Below, in pieces: positions 1 through 7,611 of a stretch of 22,142 nt of DNA (position 1 is its first letter; each line of letters opens with the position of its first letter). Below the pieces are notes generated by a model. The model saw nothing but the letters and a program-made list of their open reading frames with translations, made no database searches and had not been told where the DNA came from. Location of the stretch: positions 1-22,142 of the forward strand of contig JBEIVB010000039.1 in NCBI GenBank assembly GCA_040374085.1, written 5' to 3'. A program made the translations under genes and the position numbers. Source of the stretch: JBEIVB01 sp040374085 (GTDB lineage Bacteria; Bacteroidota; Bacteroidia; UBA4408).

Positions 1-236
1 TGCCTGCAGATTTGGTTTGGTATAAACACATAGGTTTATACGGGTTTCGAAACGATGTTTTGCAAGAATTGGTGAATTTATCTGTTTGTCCTTTGGAGCA
101 GTCTGAAGGTCTCGAGCAATTGCGTTGGTTGTTTTACGGATATAAGATTAAGGTTGGCATAACGGATTTTATAACTCATGCCATAGACACTCCAGAGGAC
201 CTGGAGCGCATCAACCAAATGCAGCCCCCGCATTAA
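1..236 (+). CDS. kdsB: 3-deoxy-manno-octulosonate cytidylyltransferase (C-terminal part)
   Basis: This is the 3' end of a gene that begins outside the window; the reading frame is open from base 3 and ends at TAA 234-236. The visible ~77 residues contain the stretch YKHIGLYGFR, then LEQSEGLEQLR and finally DTPEDLERI. These are hallmarks of the C-terminal half of KdsB, which joins CTP and KDO to make CMP-KDO in the cytoplasm for lipopolysaccharide core synthesis. The closing DTPEDLERI is the usual end of the family, so the C terminus appears complete. The stop codon overlaps the stop of the convergent tamL gene in the palindrome TTAA. I see no hairpin terminator there. The assignment is family recognition; the catalytic N-terminal half is not visible. 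Confidence 0.9.
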   Translation, partial: PADLVWYKHIGLYGFRNDVLQELVNLSVCPLEQSEGLEQLRWLFYGYKIKVGITDFITHAIDTPEDLERINQMQPPH

Positions 237-2602
237 AACGGATAACCAATACCAAGATTTAAGAAGTTGATGTCGCGCAGGGTTAATCTGCTGATTACCC
301 AGCGTAGGCCTTCTGTTTTACTGGGGTCGTATATGGGAACTCCGGTATCCAGACGAATGATAAAAAAGGAAAAGTCGAATCGAAATCCTAGACCGGTTCC
401 AACAGCCAATTGGCGGTAGAATCGATTCATGAGGAACTGGCCTCCGGGCCGTTTGGTCTTACTGTCGCTGTTTAGAAGCCAAATGTTTCCTGCATCGATG
501 TAGGTGGCAAGGTCTAAATATTTGTAGACTTTAAAACGGTGCTCAATGTTTAGGGTCAGTTTTACGTCTCCAATGTTCTCAATTCCTCGAGTACCGGCTC
601 TATAATAGGTTCCGGGGCCAAGGGTTCGGGGCAACCATGCGCGTAAGTCGTTGCCACCTCCCGCAAAAAAACTTTTGATGAAGGGCAGGGCAGTTGAGTT
701 TTCGAAGGCATAACCTACGCCACCGAACGCGCGAAAAACCAAGGTTTGGTTATCGGGAGTTCGAATGTAATATCGATAGTCTGCTTCTACCTTCGCATAT
801 TCTGCATACGGATGGCGAAAATCTATACCCATAAAACGATAATATATAGATTTATCGCTCTCCTCATCAAACAGTTTCGGACTACCAAACATTCGGTTTA
901 TTGCACTGGGAATGATGCCTGCAATTTCTGCGGATAATTTAAAAAACTGACTGTTAATGGGTTTCCCTTCCACCTGATCATTAAATGTATAACTCGCCCT
1001 GCAATCGCTGATCAAAATGGGTTTGTAGCGTTGGCGAACCAAAACGTCATTTAGCCTCGCCAAAAGGTTCTCAAAATCGCTGTTGAGGGTTACGTTTATG
1101 AAGTTGAGTTCTATGGGGTAGAAGGTCCAAGTGGTTGGTCCATGAACCCAAGAATACCCGAGGTTTCCGTTTAGAATCGTGCGAAAATAATTGGGATTTT
1201 TTTGGTAATTCGCAGATACCGATAAACTGGTTTTGCGGATTACATTCGGGTTTTTTCCGCCAAGCCTAGGAAACTGTCTTGGAATGATCAACGATATTTC
1301 CGGACCCAACTCTATGGTATTAAAGGCCCCCAGGGTTACCTGCTGGGCAAAACTGCTGTCGATGCCTATGGGAACTTGCTTAACCTCTACACCGGTACGA
1401 ACCTGAAATATCTCCGAGCCTTTGAATACGTTCTTGTTCTGATAAGTGATGTTGCCCTGAATACCATAGTTGCCAGCACTGTGAGATCCCTGCAACTCAA
1501 GAGAATAGGCTTGCTTTTTTGCCGGTGCCAACCGTATTTCTGCGCGCAATTGAGGGCGAATGGAATCACCGGTGGGTATGTAGTCGATTTTTATAGAAGA
1601 AAAACATTTTAATGCGGCAAGGCTGTTGTAGGTCCGTTCTGTATTGGTTTGACTGAAAAACGCACCCGGATTAACAAACACGGATTGAAGAAGCGCATTC
1701 CTTCTGTATGGGAGTGTGCCCGAATAGGCAAACACTTGTTTTTTACCATTGTCAAGAAAAACATCATAAGTTTGGTTGCGGTTTTTGGGATCGTAACCGG
1801 AGAAGATAACCACTTTTTCGATTGTGCTGGGCATGAATGCGCTTGCTTTTCTTTTCCGGTTCGGAGAGAATCCAACTTTGCATACCAAATCCACTTCTTG
1901 ATTGGGCAACGCGGTATCGGCAGAAAAAGCAACCAGGTCTTCTGTGAAACCAAAAAAACCTTGGTTCCTCAAATACCGCACGATTCGATCTCGTTCAGCT
2001 ACAATTCGATCCTCGTCGTAGATGCTTTCTGGACCCATTACCTGATGAATGGTATCGAGTTCTAAAAAACGCTTCAGGGTGTCACTGGCATATACAAAGG
2101 TATAGGTACGAATGGTGCTGGGTTTACCCAGTGAAACGGTATAGGTCACACGCGCCCGTTTTCTTCTGTAAATGGTATTGGTTTCCACTTTAGCGTTAAA
2201 ATATCCTTTCTTGTTTATATAAAGTTGAAGTTGTTTGGCAGATCGGCTTGTTTGTAGAGTGTCTAAAATTACAGGCTCCTCTCCAACGTTTTCTTTGAGC
2301 CAGTTCTTCCATCTACGCGGTTTACCCAAGCTGGCAAGGTTGTATACATTTAGATGGAACCTGTAAATGCCCAGAAGGTATTTGTTGGGTTTTTGTTTAA
2401 CGATGGCTTTCATTGCATCGGGATCTAATTTCCCTGAAGGCTTTGTTTTTATGCGCATGCTGTTGAGCAGATGCTCATTTTGAGGCACCAATTGTGCAGG
2501 CTTGCAGGAAACAAGAAAGACGAGGGAAAGTAAGGCCAATAAACCCAGTATCTTTACCGGGCCCAAAGGTGAACGACAGGCTTCGATTTTCTTCCAATTC
2601 AT
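233..2602 (-). CDS. tamL: TamL-type lipoprotein, Omp85/BamA superfamily outer-membrane assembly factor
   Basis: About 789 residues. The ATG at 2602 gives a basic N terminus, a hydrophobic stretch and a lipobox LVSC with Cys33, so I prefer it to in-frame starts further upstream that would put about 29 residues before the signal. Residues ~70-140 carry the pattern seen in Bacteroidota TamL proteins: QKPNKYLLG, FHLNVYNLA, GEEPVILD and a POTRA-like NKKGYFNAKV. The C-terminal half is a predicted beta-barrel with the Omp85-like segment GGGNDLRAW...LGPG near residues 645-665, ending in ...GIGYPF with a terminal Phe typical of outer-membrane barrels. TamL is a lipidated TamA relative thought to act with TamB in envelope assembly or lipid transport; no tamB is next to it here. 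The start overlaps the divergent methyltransferase start (CATG 2600-2603) and the stop overlaps kdsB. Confidence 0.87.
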   Translation of the reverse strand: MNWKKIEACRSPLGPVKILGLLALLSLVFLVSCKPAQLVPQNEHLLNSMRIKTKPSGKLDPDAMKAIVKQKPNKYLLGIYRFHLNVYNLASLGKPRRWKNWLKENVGEEPVILDTLQTSRSAKQLQLYINKKGYFNAKVETNTIYRRKRARVTYTVSLGKPSTIRTYTFVYASDTLKRFLELDTIHQVMGPESIYDEDRIVAERDRIVRYLRNQGFFGFTEDLVAFSADTALPNQEVDLVCKVGFSPNRKRKASAFMPSTIEKVVIFSGYDPKNRNQTYDVFLDNGKKQVFAYSGTLPYRRNALLQSVFVNPGAFFSQTNTERTYNSLAALKCFSSIKIDYIPTGDSIRPQLRAEIRLAPAKKQAYSLELQGSHSAGNYGIQGNITYQNKNVFKGSEIFQVRTGVEVKQVPIGIDSSFAQQVTLGAFNTIELGPEISLIIPRQFPRLGGKNPNVIRKTSLSVSANYQKNPNYFRTILNGNLGYSWVHGPTTWTFYPIELNFINVTLNSDFENLLARLNDVLVRQRYKPILISDCRASYTFNDQVEGKPINSQFFKLSAEIAGIIPSAINRMFGSPKLFDEESDKSIYYRFMGIDFRHPYAEYAKVEADYRYYIRTPDNQTLVFRAFGGVGYAFENSTALPFIKSFFAGGGNDLRAWLPRTLGPGTYYRAGTRGIENIGDVKLTLNIEHRFKVYKYLDLATYIDAGNIWLLNSDSKTKRPGGQFLMNRFYRQLAVGTGLGFRFDFSFFIIRLDTGVPIYDPSKTEGLRWVISRLTLRDINFLNLGIGYPF

Positions 2603-3431
2603 GCGCGATTCAAAAGTAACCGAAATATCCAACCTACCTGAAATCCCGCTTACCAAGCGGGAGCTTGCCGATTTTCGCTCCCTGCACACTTCAAAAGGCC
2701 GGAACGAGCTCGGTTGTTTTTTAGGGGAAGGAACCCGGCTGGTGGATACGTTTTTAGATCAAGAGTATCCGGCAAAACTGGTGTTGTTTTCTTCTGCTCT
2801 TTCACCTTGGCTGTTGCAAAAGGCGGTATCGCTTAAGATTCCCTTGCAGAAAGTACCGGCAAGCCAACTCGAGCGACTTTCCACGCAACAAACTCCTCAA
2901 GAGGTTTGCGGCATTTGGCAGAAGTCAATCAACCACACGCCGGCTCAGCCTTGGAACATAGGATTGAGCTTGGTCTTGGATCGCGTTCAGGACCCAGGCA
3001 ATATGGGTACCATCATTCGTCTTGCAGATTGGTTTGGCATTTCCAACTTGGTGCTGACTTCGGGTTGCACCGATCCATTTTCTCCAAAAGTGGTACAATC
3101 GTCGATGGGCAGCCTGACAAAGGTTCACCTTCATTTTGAGGATGATGTTAAGGCTTTTTTTGGCCGCATTAAGCTTGAATCGCCGGAAGTAAAAATCTGG
3201 ACAGCCGATCTGGGAGGAAATCACCCGTGCTTTCCCTCACCGGCCCCGTCTTTTTTGGTTTTGGGCAATGAAGGATCGGGAATCAGTCCTTCTATCCGAG
3301 ACTTGGCGGACGCAAGCATCACCATACCCGGTGCCGAATTCCGAGCCGCTGAATCGCTGAATGTTGCAGCCTCGGCTGCTATTCTGTTGGCCGATTGGTT
3401 CAGAAAAAAGTCCAATTCTAAAGACGAATGA
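2601..3431 (+). CDS. TrmH/SpoU-family RNA 2'-O-methyltransferase
   Basis: About 276 residues. The enzyme transfers a methyl group from S-adenosylmethionine to a ribose 2'-OH in tRNA or rRNA. Residues 20-60 (LADFRSLHTSKGRNELG, then FLGEGTRLV) match the L30e-like substrate-binding N domain of the family. The SPOUT catalytic domain shows motif 1 (DRVQDPGNMGTIIRLADWFG), motif 2 (LVLGNEGSGIS) and motif 3 (IPGAEFRAAESLNVAASAAI). I chose ATG 2601 because it precedes the conserved region closely and no later ATG, GTG or TTG lies before it; an in-frame ATG at 2502 would need 33 extra residues without family character. The start codon shares bases with the divergent tamL start. Which RNA nucleotide is modified cannot be read from the sequence. 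A second family member lies at the right edge of the window. Confidence 0.9.
   Translation: MRDSKVTEISNLPEIPLTKRELADFRSLHTSKGRNELGCFLGEGTRLVDTFLDQEYPAKLVLFSSALSPWLLQKAVSLKIPLQKVPASQLERLSTQQTPQEVCGIWQKSINHTPAQPWNIGLSLVLDRVQDPGNMGTIIRLADWFGISNLVLTSGCTDPFSPKVVQSSMGSLTKVHLHFEDDVKAFFGRIKLESPEVKIWTADLGGNHPCFPSPAPSFLVLGNEGSGISPSIRDLADASITIPGAEFRAAESLNVAASAAILLADWFRKKSNSKDE
2611..2618 (-). promoter_or_regulatory. Candidate -7 box (TACTTTTG) for tamL
   Basis: Read on the minus strand, TACTTTTG matches the Bacteroidota -7 consensus TAnnTTTG exactly and ends 8 bases before the tamL ATG. No good -33 TTG lies at the usual distance. If used, the leader would be only a few bases. It lies inside the 5' end of the divergent methyltransferase gene. 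Confidence 0.35.
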
Positions 3432-3455
3432 TCCGCTGAGGCGCTTGGCAGCCGT

Positions 3456-3482
3456 TTGCCGTATCTGAAATTGCTACTTTTA
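3456..3482 (+). promoter_or_regulatory. Candidate promoter (TTG-16-TACTTTTA) for the TonB-dependent receptor
   Basis: TTG at 3456-3458 is followed after 16 bases by TACTTTTA (3475-3482), one mismatch from TAnnTTTG. It ends 12 bases before ATG 3495. The 63-bp gap after the methyltransferase gene holds no terminator, so read-through is also possible. Confidence 0.35.
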
Positions 3483-3494
3483 CCGCCCTTCCAA

Positions 3495-5855
3495 ATGCGT
3501 ATGCTCCGTTTCTCACCCCTATATCTTATTGCCTTCTTAATGCTGGGATCCAGCGCTCTTGGCCAAACAGGCAACATTCGTGGATTCGTTTACGAGAAAG
3601 AAACCCAGGAGCCCGTCATTTTTACACCCGTTTTCATTCCAGGCACGCGTTATCAGGCTCAGACTGACGTTAACGGTTATTTTTCCATTACCAAATTGCC
3701 TCAGGGAAAGTACACGGTGGTAACCTATGCCCTCGGTTTTGATAGCGTGAAAACGGATGTCTACATCATGGATGCTGGTGAAATTGTGACGAAAAAGATC
3801 TACCTGCCCAAAAAAGCAAGGAGGTTGAAAGAGCTTGTAGTATCGAGCGAAAAGAGCGAGGCAAGGACCGAAGTAAAAACGTCCATTACCAAAATCACAC
3901 CTAAGGACATGAAGCGTCTGCCTACGGTTGGGGGTGAGCCCGATTTGGCTCAGTACCTTCAGGTTGTGCCCGGGGTTACCTTTACCGGTGATCAGGGTGG
4001 GCAGCTCTACATCAGGGGTGGATCGCCGGTGATGAACAAGGTATTGCTGGATGGTATGGTTATTTACAATCCATTTCACTCAATAGGTTTATTCTCTGTA
4101 TTCGATGCAGATATTATCCGCAATGCAGATGTATACACGGGAGGTTTTGGTGCCCAATACGGTGGAAGGGTTTCCTCTATTATGGACATCACCACCCGCG
4201 ATGGAAATAAAAAACGCACCTCAGGCAAAATCGCCACCAACACCTTTGGCAGCAAGATTCTGCTCGAAGGACCTCTCCTTCGTGCTAAGTCAGAAAAGAA
4301 TGCCGCTGGCGACGATGTGGAAACGAACAATACCACACTTTCCTACATCCTCTCCGCGAAAAACTCATATTTGAGTAAAACATCTCCTATATTATACAAA
4401 GCTATCGCCAACACCGATCTTCCTTTCGATTTTCTTGATCTTTATGGCAAGGTTTCATTAAATGGATCAAATGGAAGTAAGGTGAACTTTTTCGGTTTTC
4501 GTTTCGATGACCGAGTGAAGAACTATCAGGGATTGGCCGATTTCAATTGGGTTTCCTCCGGAATGGGTTCCAACTTCTTGGTGGTTCCGGCCGGAACCAA
4601 GACCATGATTCGCGGCTTTTTCTCCTACTCTCAATACATGCTTACTATGCTGGAAAAGGATGGGAAGCCGCGCAGCTCCGGAATCGATGGGTTCAATGCC
4701 GGTTTCGATTTCACCAATTTCATCGGCCAAAACGAAGTGGTATATGGAGTGGAAGCCACCGGATTCTCAACGGATTACAAGTTTACCAACTCGTATAACG
4801 TAACCTCCGAATTTACCAACAACAATACCGAGGTCGCCGGATTCATTCGTTATAAAATGAATTTTGGCAAACTCATACTCGACCCCTCGTTTCGCTTACA
4901 TTACTATGCCACCCTAAACCAAGCATCTCCAGAACCAAGGTTGGGAGCGAAGTACATAGTTACAGACCGCTTCCGCCTGAAAGCTGCAGGTGGACTATAC
5001 TCTCAGAATTTATTGAGTGCCTCAAGTGACCGTGATGTGGTGAACCTTTTCTATGGTTTCCTCTCCAGTCCGAGTGGTTTGCAGCAAACCTTTAAGGACC
5101 AAAATGGCCAAATTCGTGATATATCTTCAGATCTTCAAACCGCATGGCATGCTATATTTGGATTTGAATATGAGTTGACGGATCGCATGACGCTAAACGT
5201 GGAGGGGTACAACAAGGCGTTTACTCAGCTCATCAACATCAATCAAAGCAAGAAATTTGATGATACGGCCGAGAATGCCTTTCGTCCGGATGAGGACAAA
5301 AAGGATTACATCATTGAAACCGGCGTTGCGAGAGGCATTGATTTTAATTTGAAATACGATTACAAGAGGCTTTATCTGTGGGCAGTTTATTCTTTAGGGT
5401 ACATTACTCGATTTGATGGGACTTACTCTTATCTCCCACATTTCGATCGTCGCCACAACGTTAATCTTGTTGGATCGTATGTAATGGGCAAGCACATGGA
5501 TTGGGAAATTAATGCCCGTTGGAATATGGGCTCCGGATTTCCCTTTACACGCACTCAAGGTGCATACGAACTCCTCGATTTCAATGGTGGAATCAATCAA
5601 GATTATACCCAGAGTGGAGGCCAATTGGGCTTTTTGTACGGAGCGCGTAATGCAGGGCGTTTGCCCTACTACCACAGATTGGATGTAACCATCAAGAAAA
5701 AATTCTTCATCTCCGAAAATTCGGTTTTGGAGGTTTCTGCCGGTGCTACCAATGCCTACAACAGGCAAAACATTTTTTACCGAAGCAGGGTAACCAACCA
5801 AGAGGTTTACCAGCTGCCCATTCTGCCAACATTGGCCCTCAACTGGACCTTTTAA
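3495..5855 (+). CDS. TonB-dependent outer-membrane receptor with carboxypeptidase-regulatory-like N domain
   Basis: About 786 residues from ATG 3495; ATG 3501 is equally possible, and an in-frame ATG at 3456 would lengthen the region before the signal. Residues 1-24 form a signal peptide ending ALG-Q. Residues ~25-105 look like a carboxypeptidase-regulatory-like beta-sandwich (GNIRGFVYEKETQEPV, DVNGYFSI, LPQGKYTV). Residues ~142-238 are a plug domain (LYIRGGSP, NKVLLDGMVIYNP, GGFGAQYGGRVSSIMDITTRDG). The rest is a beta-barrel ending ...TLALNWTF with a terminal Phe. The family imports substrates across the outer membrane with energy from TonB. The substrate is unknown, and no SusD-like partner or binding lipoprotein lies beside it, so it is not a typical SusC/D pair. 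The 3' end is 4 bp from the convergent DUF885 gene. Confidence 0.9.
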   Translation: MRMLRFSPLYLIAFLMLGSSALGQTGNIRGFVYEKETQEPVIFTPVFIPGTRYQAQTDVNGYFSITKLPQGKYTVVTYALGFDSVKTDVYIMDAGEIVTKKIYLPKKARRLKELVVSSEKSEARTEVKTSITKITPKDMKRLPTVGGEPDLAQYLQVVPGVTFTGDQGGQLYIRGGSPVMNKVLLDGMVIYNPFHSIGLFSVFDADIIRNADVYTGGFGAQYGGRVSSIMDITTRDGNKKRTSGKIATNTFGSKILLEGPLLRAKSEKNAAGDDVETNNTTLSYILSAKNSYLSKTSPILYKAIANTDLPFDFLDLYGKVSLNGSNGSKVNFFGFRFDDRVKNYQGLADFNWVSSGMGSNFLVVPAGTKTMIRGFFSYSQYMLTMLEKDGKPRSSGIDGFNAGFDFTNFIGQNEVVYGVEATGFSTDYKFTNSYNVTSEFTNNNTEVAGFIRYKMNFGKLILDPSFRLHYYATLNQASPEPRLGAKYIVTDRFRLKAAGGLYSQNLLSASSDRDVVNLFYGFLSSPSGLQQTFKDQNGQIRDISSDLQTAWHAIFGFEYELTDRMTLNVEGYNKAFTQLININQSKKFDDTAENAFRPDEDKKDYIIETGVARGIDFNLKYDYKRLYLWAVYSLGYITRFDGTYSYLPHFDRRHNVNLVGSYVMGKHMDWEINARWNMGSGFPFTRTQGAYELLDFNGGINQDYTQSGGQLGFLYGARNAGRLPYYHRLDVTIKKKFFISENSVLEVSAGATNAYNRQNIFYRSRVTNQEVYQLPILPTLALNWTF

Positions 5856-5859
5856 AGGG

Positions 5860-7611
5860 TTAGTTGCTCTTCACCTTCATGGCTTCGCCAATGTAAGGAA
5901 TGGGCGCAGATCCGTACGAAAGAAACTGTTCGTTCCAACTTCTGATATTGAAAGAGTTTCCTTGACTCTTTTTGAACTCCTCTTTGAGCTGTTGAATGGC
6001 ATGATAACCCCCGAAATAGCAGCAAAGTTGTACGCTGCTAACCGTAGCTCTTCTCCATTTGTTTTCGGCTTCTGTTTTTTCTTGAAAAGCGTCTTTCTTT
6101 AATAGCGTTAGCGCATCCTCCTTACTTAAGTTGTTGCAATGAACGGCAATGTCGAGAATGGTGTTGCATACGCTGCGTAAATGCCATTTGTAGTACATCA
6201 GCCACATCTCGTCTGGAGAGGGTTTGCCATCTAAATTAGGATACCCTGCATCCATCATGAGGCGTTCGCCATAAACGGCCCAGCCCTCGATCATTGGATT
6301 GTTACCCAAAACTGCTTTTATAACACCAGGTGATTTATTGGCATAAACCAGTTGGGTATAATGTCCCGGTATGGCTTCATGAATGTTCAATATCTGGAGT
6401 GTGTAATGGTTGTATTCCCGGAGATAACTTTCTGCATCGTCTTTGGAATAGCCTGCCAAGGAGCCAACGTTGTAATAGGTGTTGCCATTGGCATCATAAG
6501 GACCGGGGGCCGAAATGGACGCACCTGCAACACCTTGCATATAGGCCGGCTCTCTGCGCACAACAAGAGGTTTTTTAGGATCGATACCAACCAGCTTTCT
6601 CTCTTTTACAAAATGTTCCAAGATGGGTATCTGTGCAGAAATAGCAGATTGAAAGGAATCCGGATGGCAGTGTTTTTTGCTGATTTCGGCAAGAACCATA
6701 CGCGTGAGCTCGCGCGAATCCGATGGAGATTTTTGTTTTGGGAAGTATTTTGGGAACAAACGCATGCTGATTGAGGACATGCTGTCCAGCGTTTGTTTTT
6801 TGCGCTCATTTGCTGCGGCTAAAAGATCATCTGGAGAGGATCCAATAGCCATTTCAAGCATAAACTTTTGCTGATAAACTGCTTTTCCCAAGCGAAAACT
6901 CCGGCCCTCTTTGTTTCGAAACTGCTTCAAAAAAGCCACGTAGTTGGCTTGCTCGTTGAATGCCCGTTTGCATCGCTCCAACATACGATTCTTGGTACGG
7001 GTATCAAGTTTGCTTGCCTGAATAGCATCCGGCACCTCCTTTTTCAGCGTCTCAAGCGAGGCCTGATTTTGCTCGATCCCCAACTCCAAGTACTCTGGAA
7101 CCGGTCTGTTTAAATTGTTGCGGGCAGCCAAAAAGTATTCTTGGGCTTTTGATAAACGATTTTCAATGGAAACCAATCGTTCTTCCGGTGTTTGCCACGT
7201 TCCCGCCACAATCTCTGCAACGGTTGCGGCCAGATTGTATTGTGTCGGATTCCACTCCCATGCTTTAAATGTATAAAGATAAAACTCTGCTGCACGAAGC
7301 TGCTGCACCGCCATGCGTCGATCAATGCATTCCGCCAAAGACCAGCCAACCGTATCAAGCCCTTGCAAGGTGTCGAGCCAGTGTTTTATAAATACCCCTT
7401 CGGCTTCCCTGCTTTCTTCAGAATAAACAACCAAAGAGCTGTCCGCTTTGTGGTAACCAACGGTTGAAGCCCACTCGGGATAACGCATCCAAAAGGCATT
7501 CAAGAAACGGTCTTGCCATATAGACGTGGGTTTCGTCTCCGTTTTTGTATTTGATGAGCATGCTGCAACGCATAACGCGATGGCAATAAGTATTCGTTTT
7601 GGTTGTATCAT
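5860..7611 (-). CDS. DUF885-family lipoprotein, putative zinc-dependent hydrolase
   Basis: About 583 residues. ATG 7611 is chosen because it overlaps the nadB stop as ATGA (7608-7611) and directly starts a lipoprotein signal MIQPKRILIAIALCVAAC with lipobox VAAC and Cys18. The hallmark of the family is HEAIPGHY at residues 411-418 (His411, Glu412, His417), followed by EGWAVYGERLM starting at Glu442. This arrangement resembles metallopeptidases with an HE...H motif and a downstream Glu ligand, and is the recognisable core of DUF885. The length suits the family. The protein should sit lipid-anchored in the envelope. Peptidase activity is inferred from the motif; the substrate is unknown. Translation is probably coupled to nadB, although no link with NAD synthesis is evident. 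Confidence 0.86.
   Translation of the reverse strand: MIQPKRILIAIALCVAACSSNTKTETKPTSIWQDRFLNAFWMRYPEWASTVGYHKADSSLVVYSEESREAEGVFIKHWLDTLQGLDTVGWSLAECIDRRMAVQQLRAAEFYLYTFKAWEWNPTQYNLAATVAEIVAGTWQTPEERLVSIENRLSKAQEYFLAARNNLNRPVPEYLELGIEQNQASLETLKKEVPDAIQASKLDTRTKNRMLERCKRAFNEQANYVAFLKQFRNKEGRSFRLGKAVYQQKFMLEMAIGSSPDDLLAAANERKKQTLDSMSSISMRLFPKYFPKQKSPSDSRELTRMVLAEISKKHCHPDSFQSAISAQIPILEHFVKERKLVGIDPKKPLVVRREPAYMQGVAGASISAPGPYDANGNTYYNVGSLAGYSKDDAESYLREYNHYTLQILNIHEAIPGHYTQLVYANKSPGVIKAVLGNNPMIEGWAVYGERLMMDAGYPNLDGKPSPDEMWLMYYKWHLRSVCNTILDIAVHCNNLSKEDALTLLKKDAFQEKTEAENKWRRATVSSVQLCCYFGGYHAIQQLKEEFKKSQGNSFNIRSWNEQFLSYGSAPIPYIGEAMKVKSN

Noticed and set aside
1649..2065. 138-codon open frame on the plus strand inside tamL
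   Set aside because: It lies wholly antisense to the well-supported tamL gene and its translation shows no recognisable motif.
2502..2600. N-terminal extension of the methyltransferase from ATG 2502
   Set aside because: The extra 33 residues are the antisense of the tamL signal peptide and do not resemble the family N domain.
2603..2689. N-terminal extension of tamL from an in-frame start at 2689
   Set aside because: It would place 29 residues before a clean lipoprotein signal and run through the conserved 5' part of the divergent methyltransferase gene.
5394..5801. 135-codon open frame on the minus strand inside the TonB-dependent receptor
   Set aside because: Antisense to a receptor barrel with clear family features; no signal or motif of its own.
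3495..5855. SusC-type glycan importer
   Set aside because: No SusD-like gene follows, and the length (786 residues) is well below that of typical SusC proteins; a general TonB-dependent receptor is the safer call.
5856..5859. Bidirectional terminator between the receptor and DUF885 genes
   Set aside because: Only four bases separate the stops and no inverted repeat spans them.
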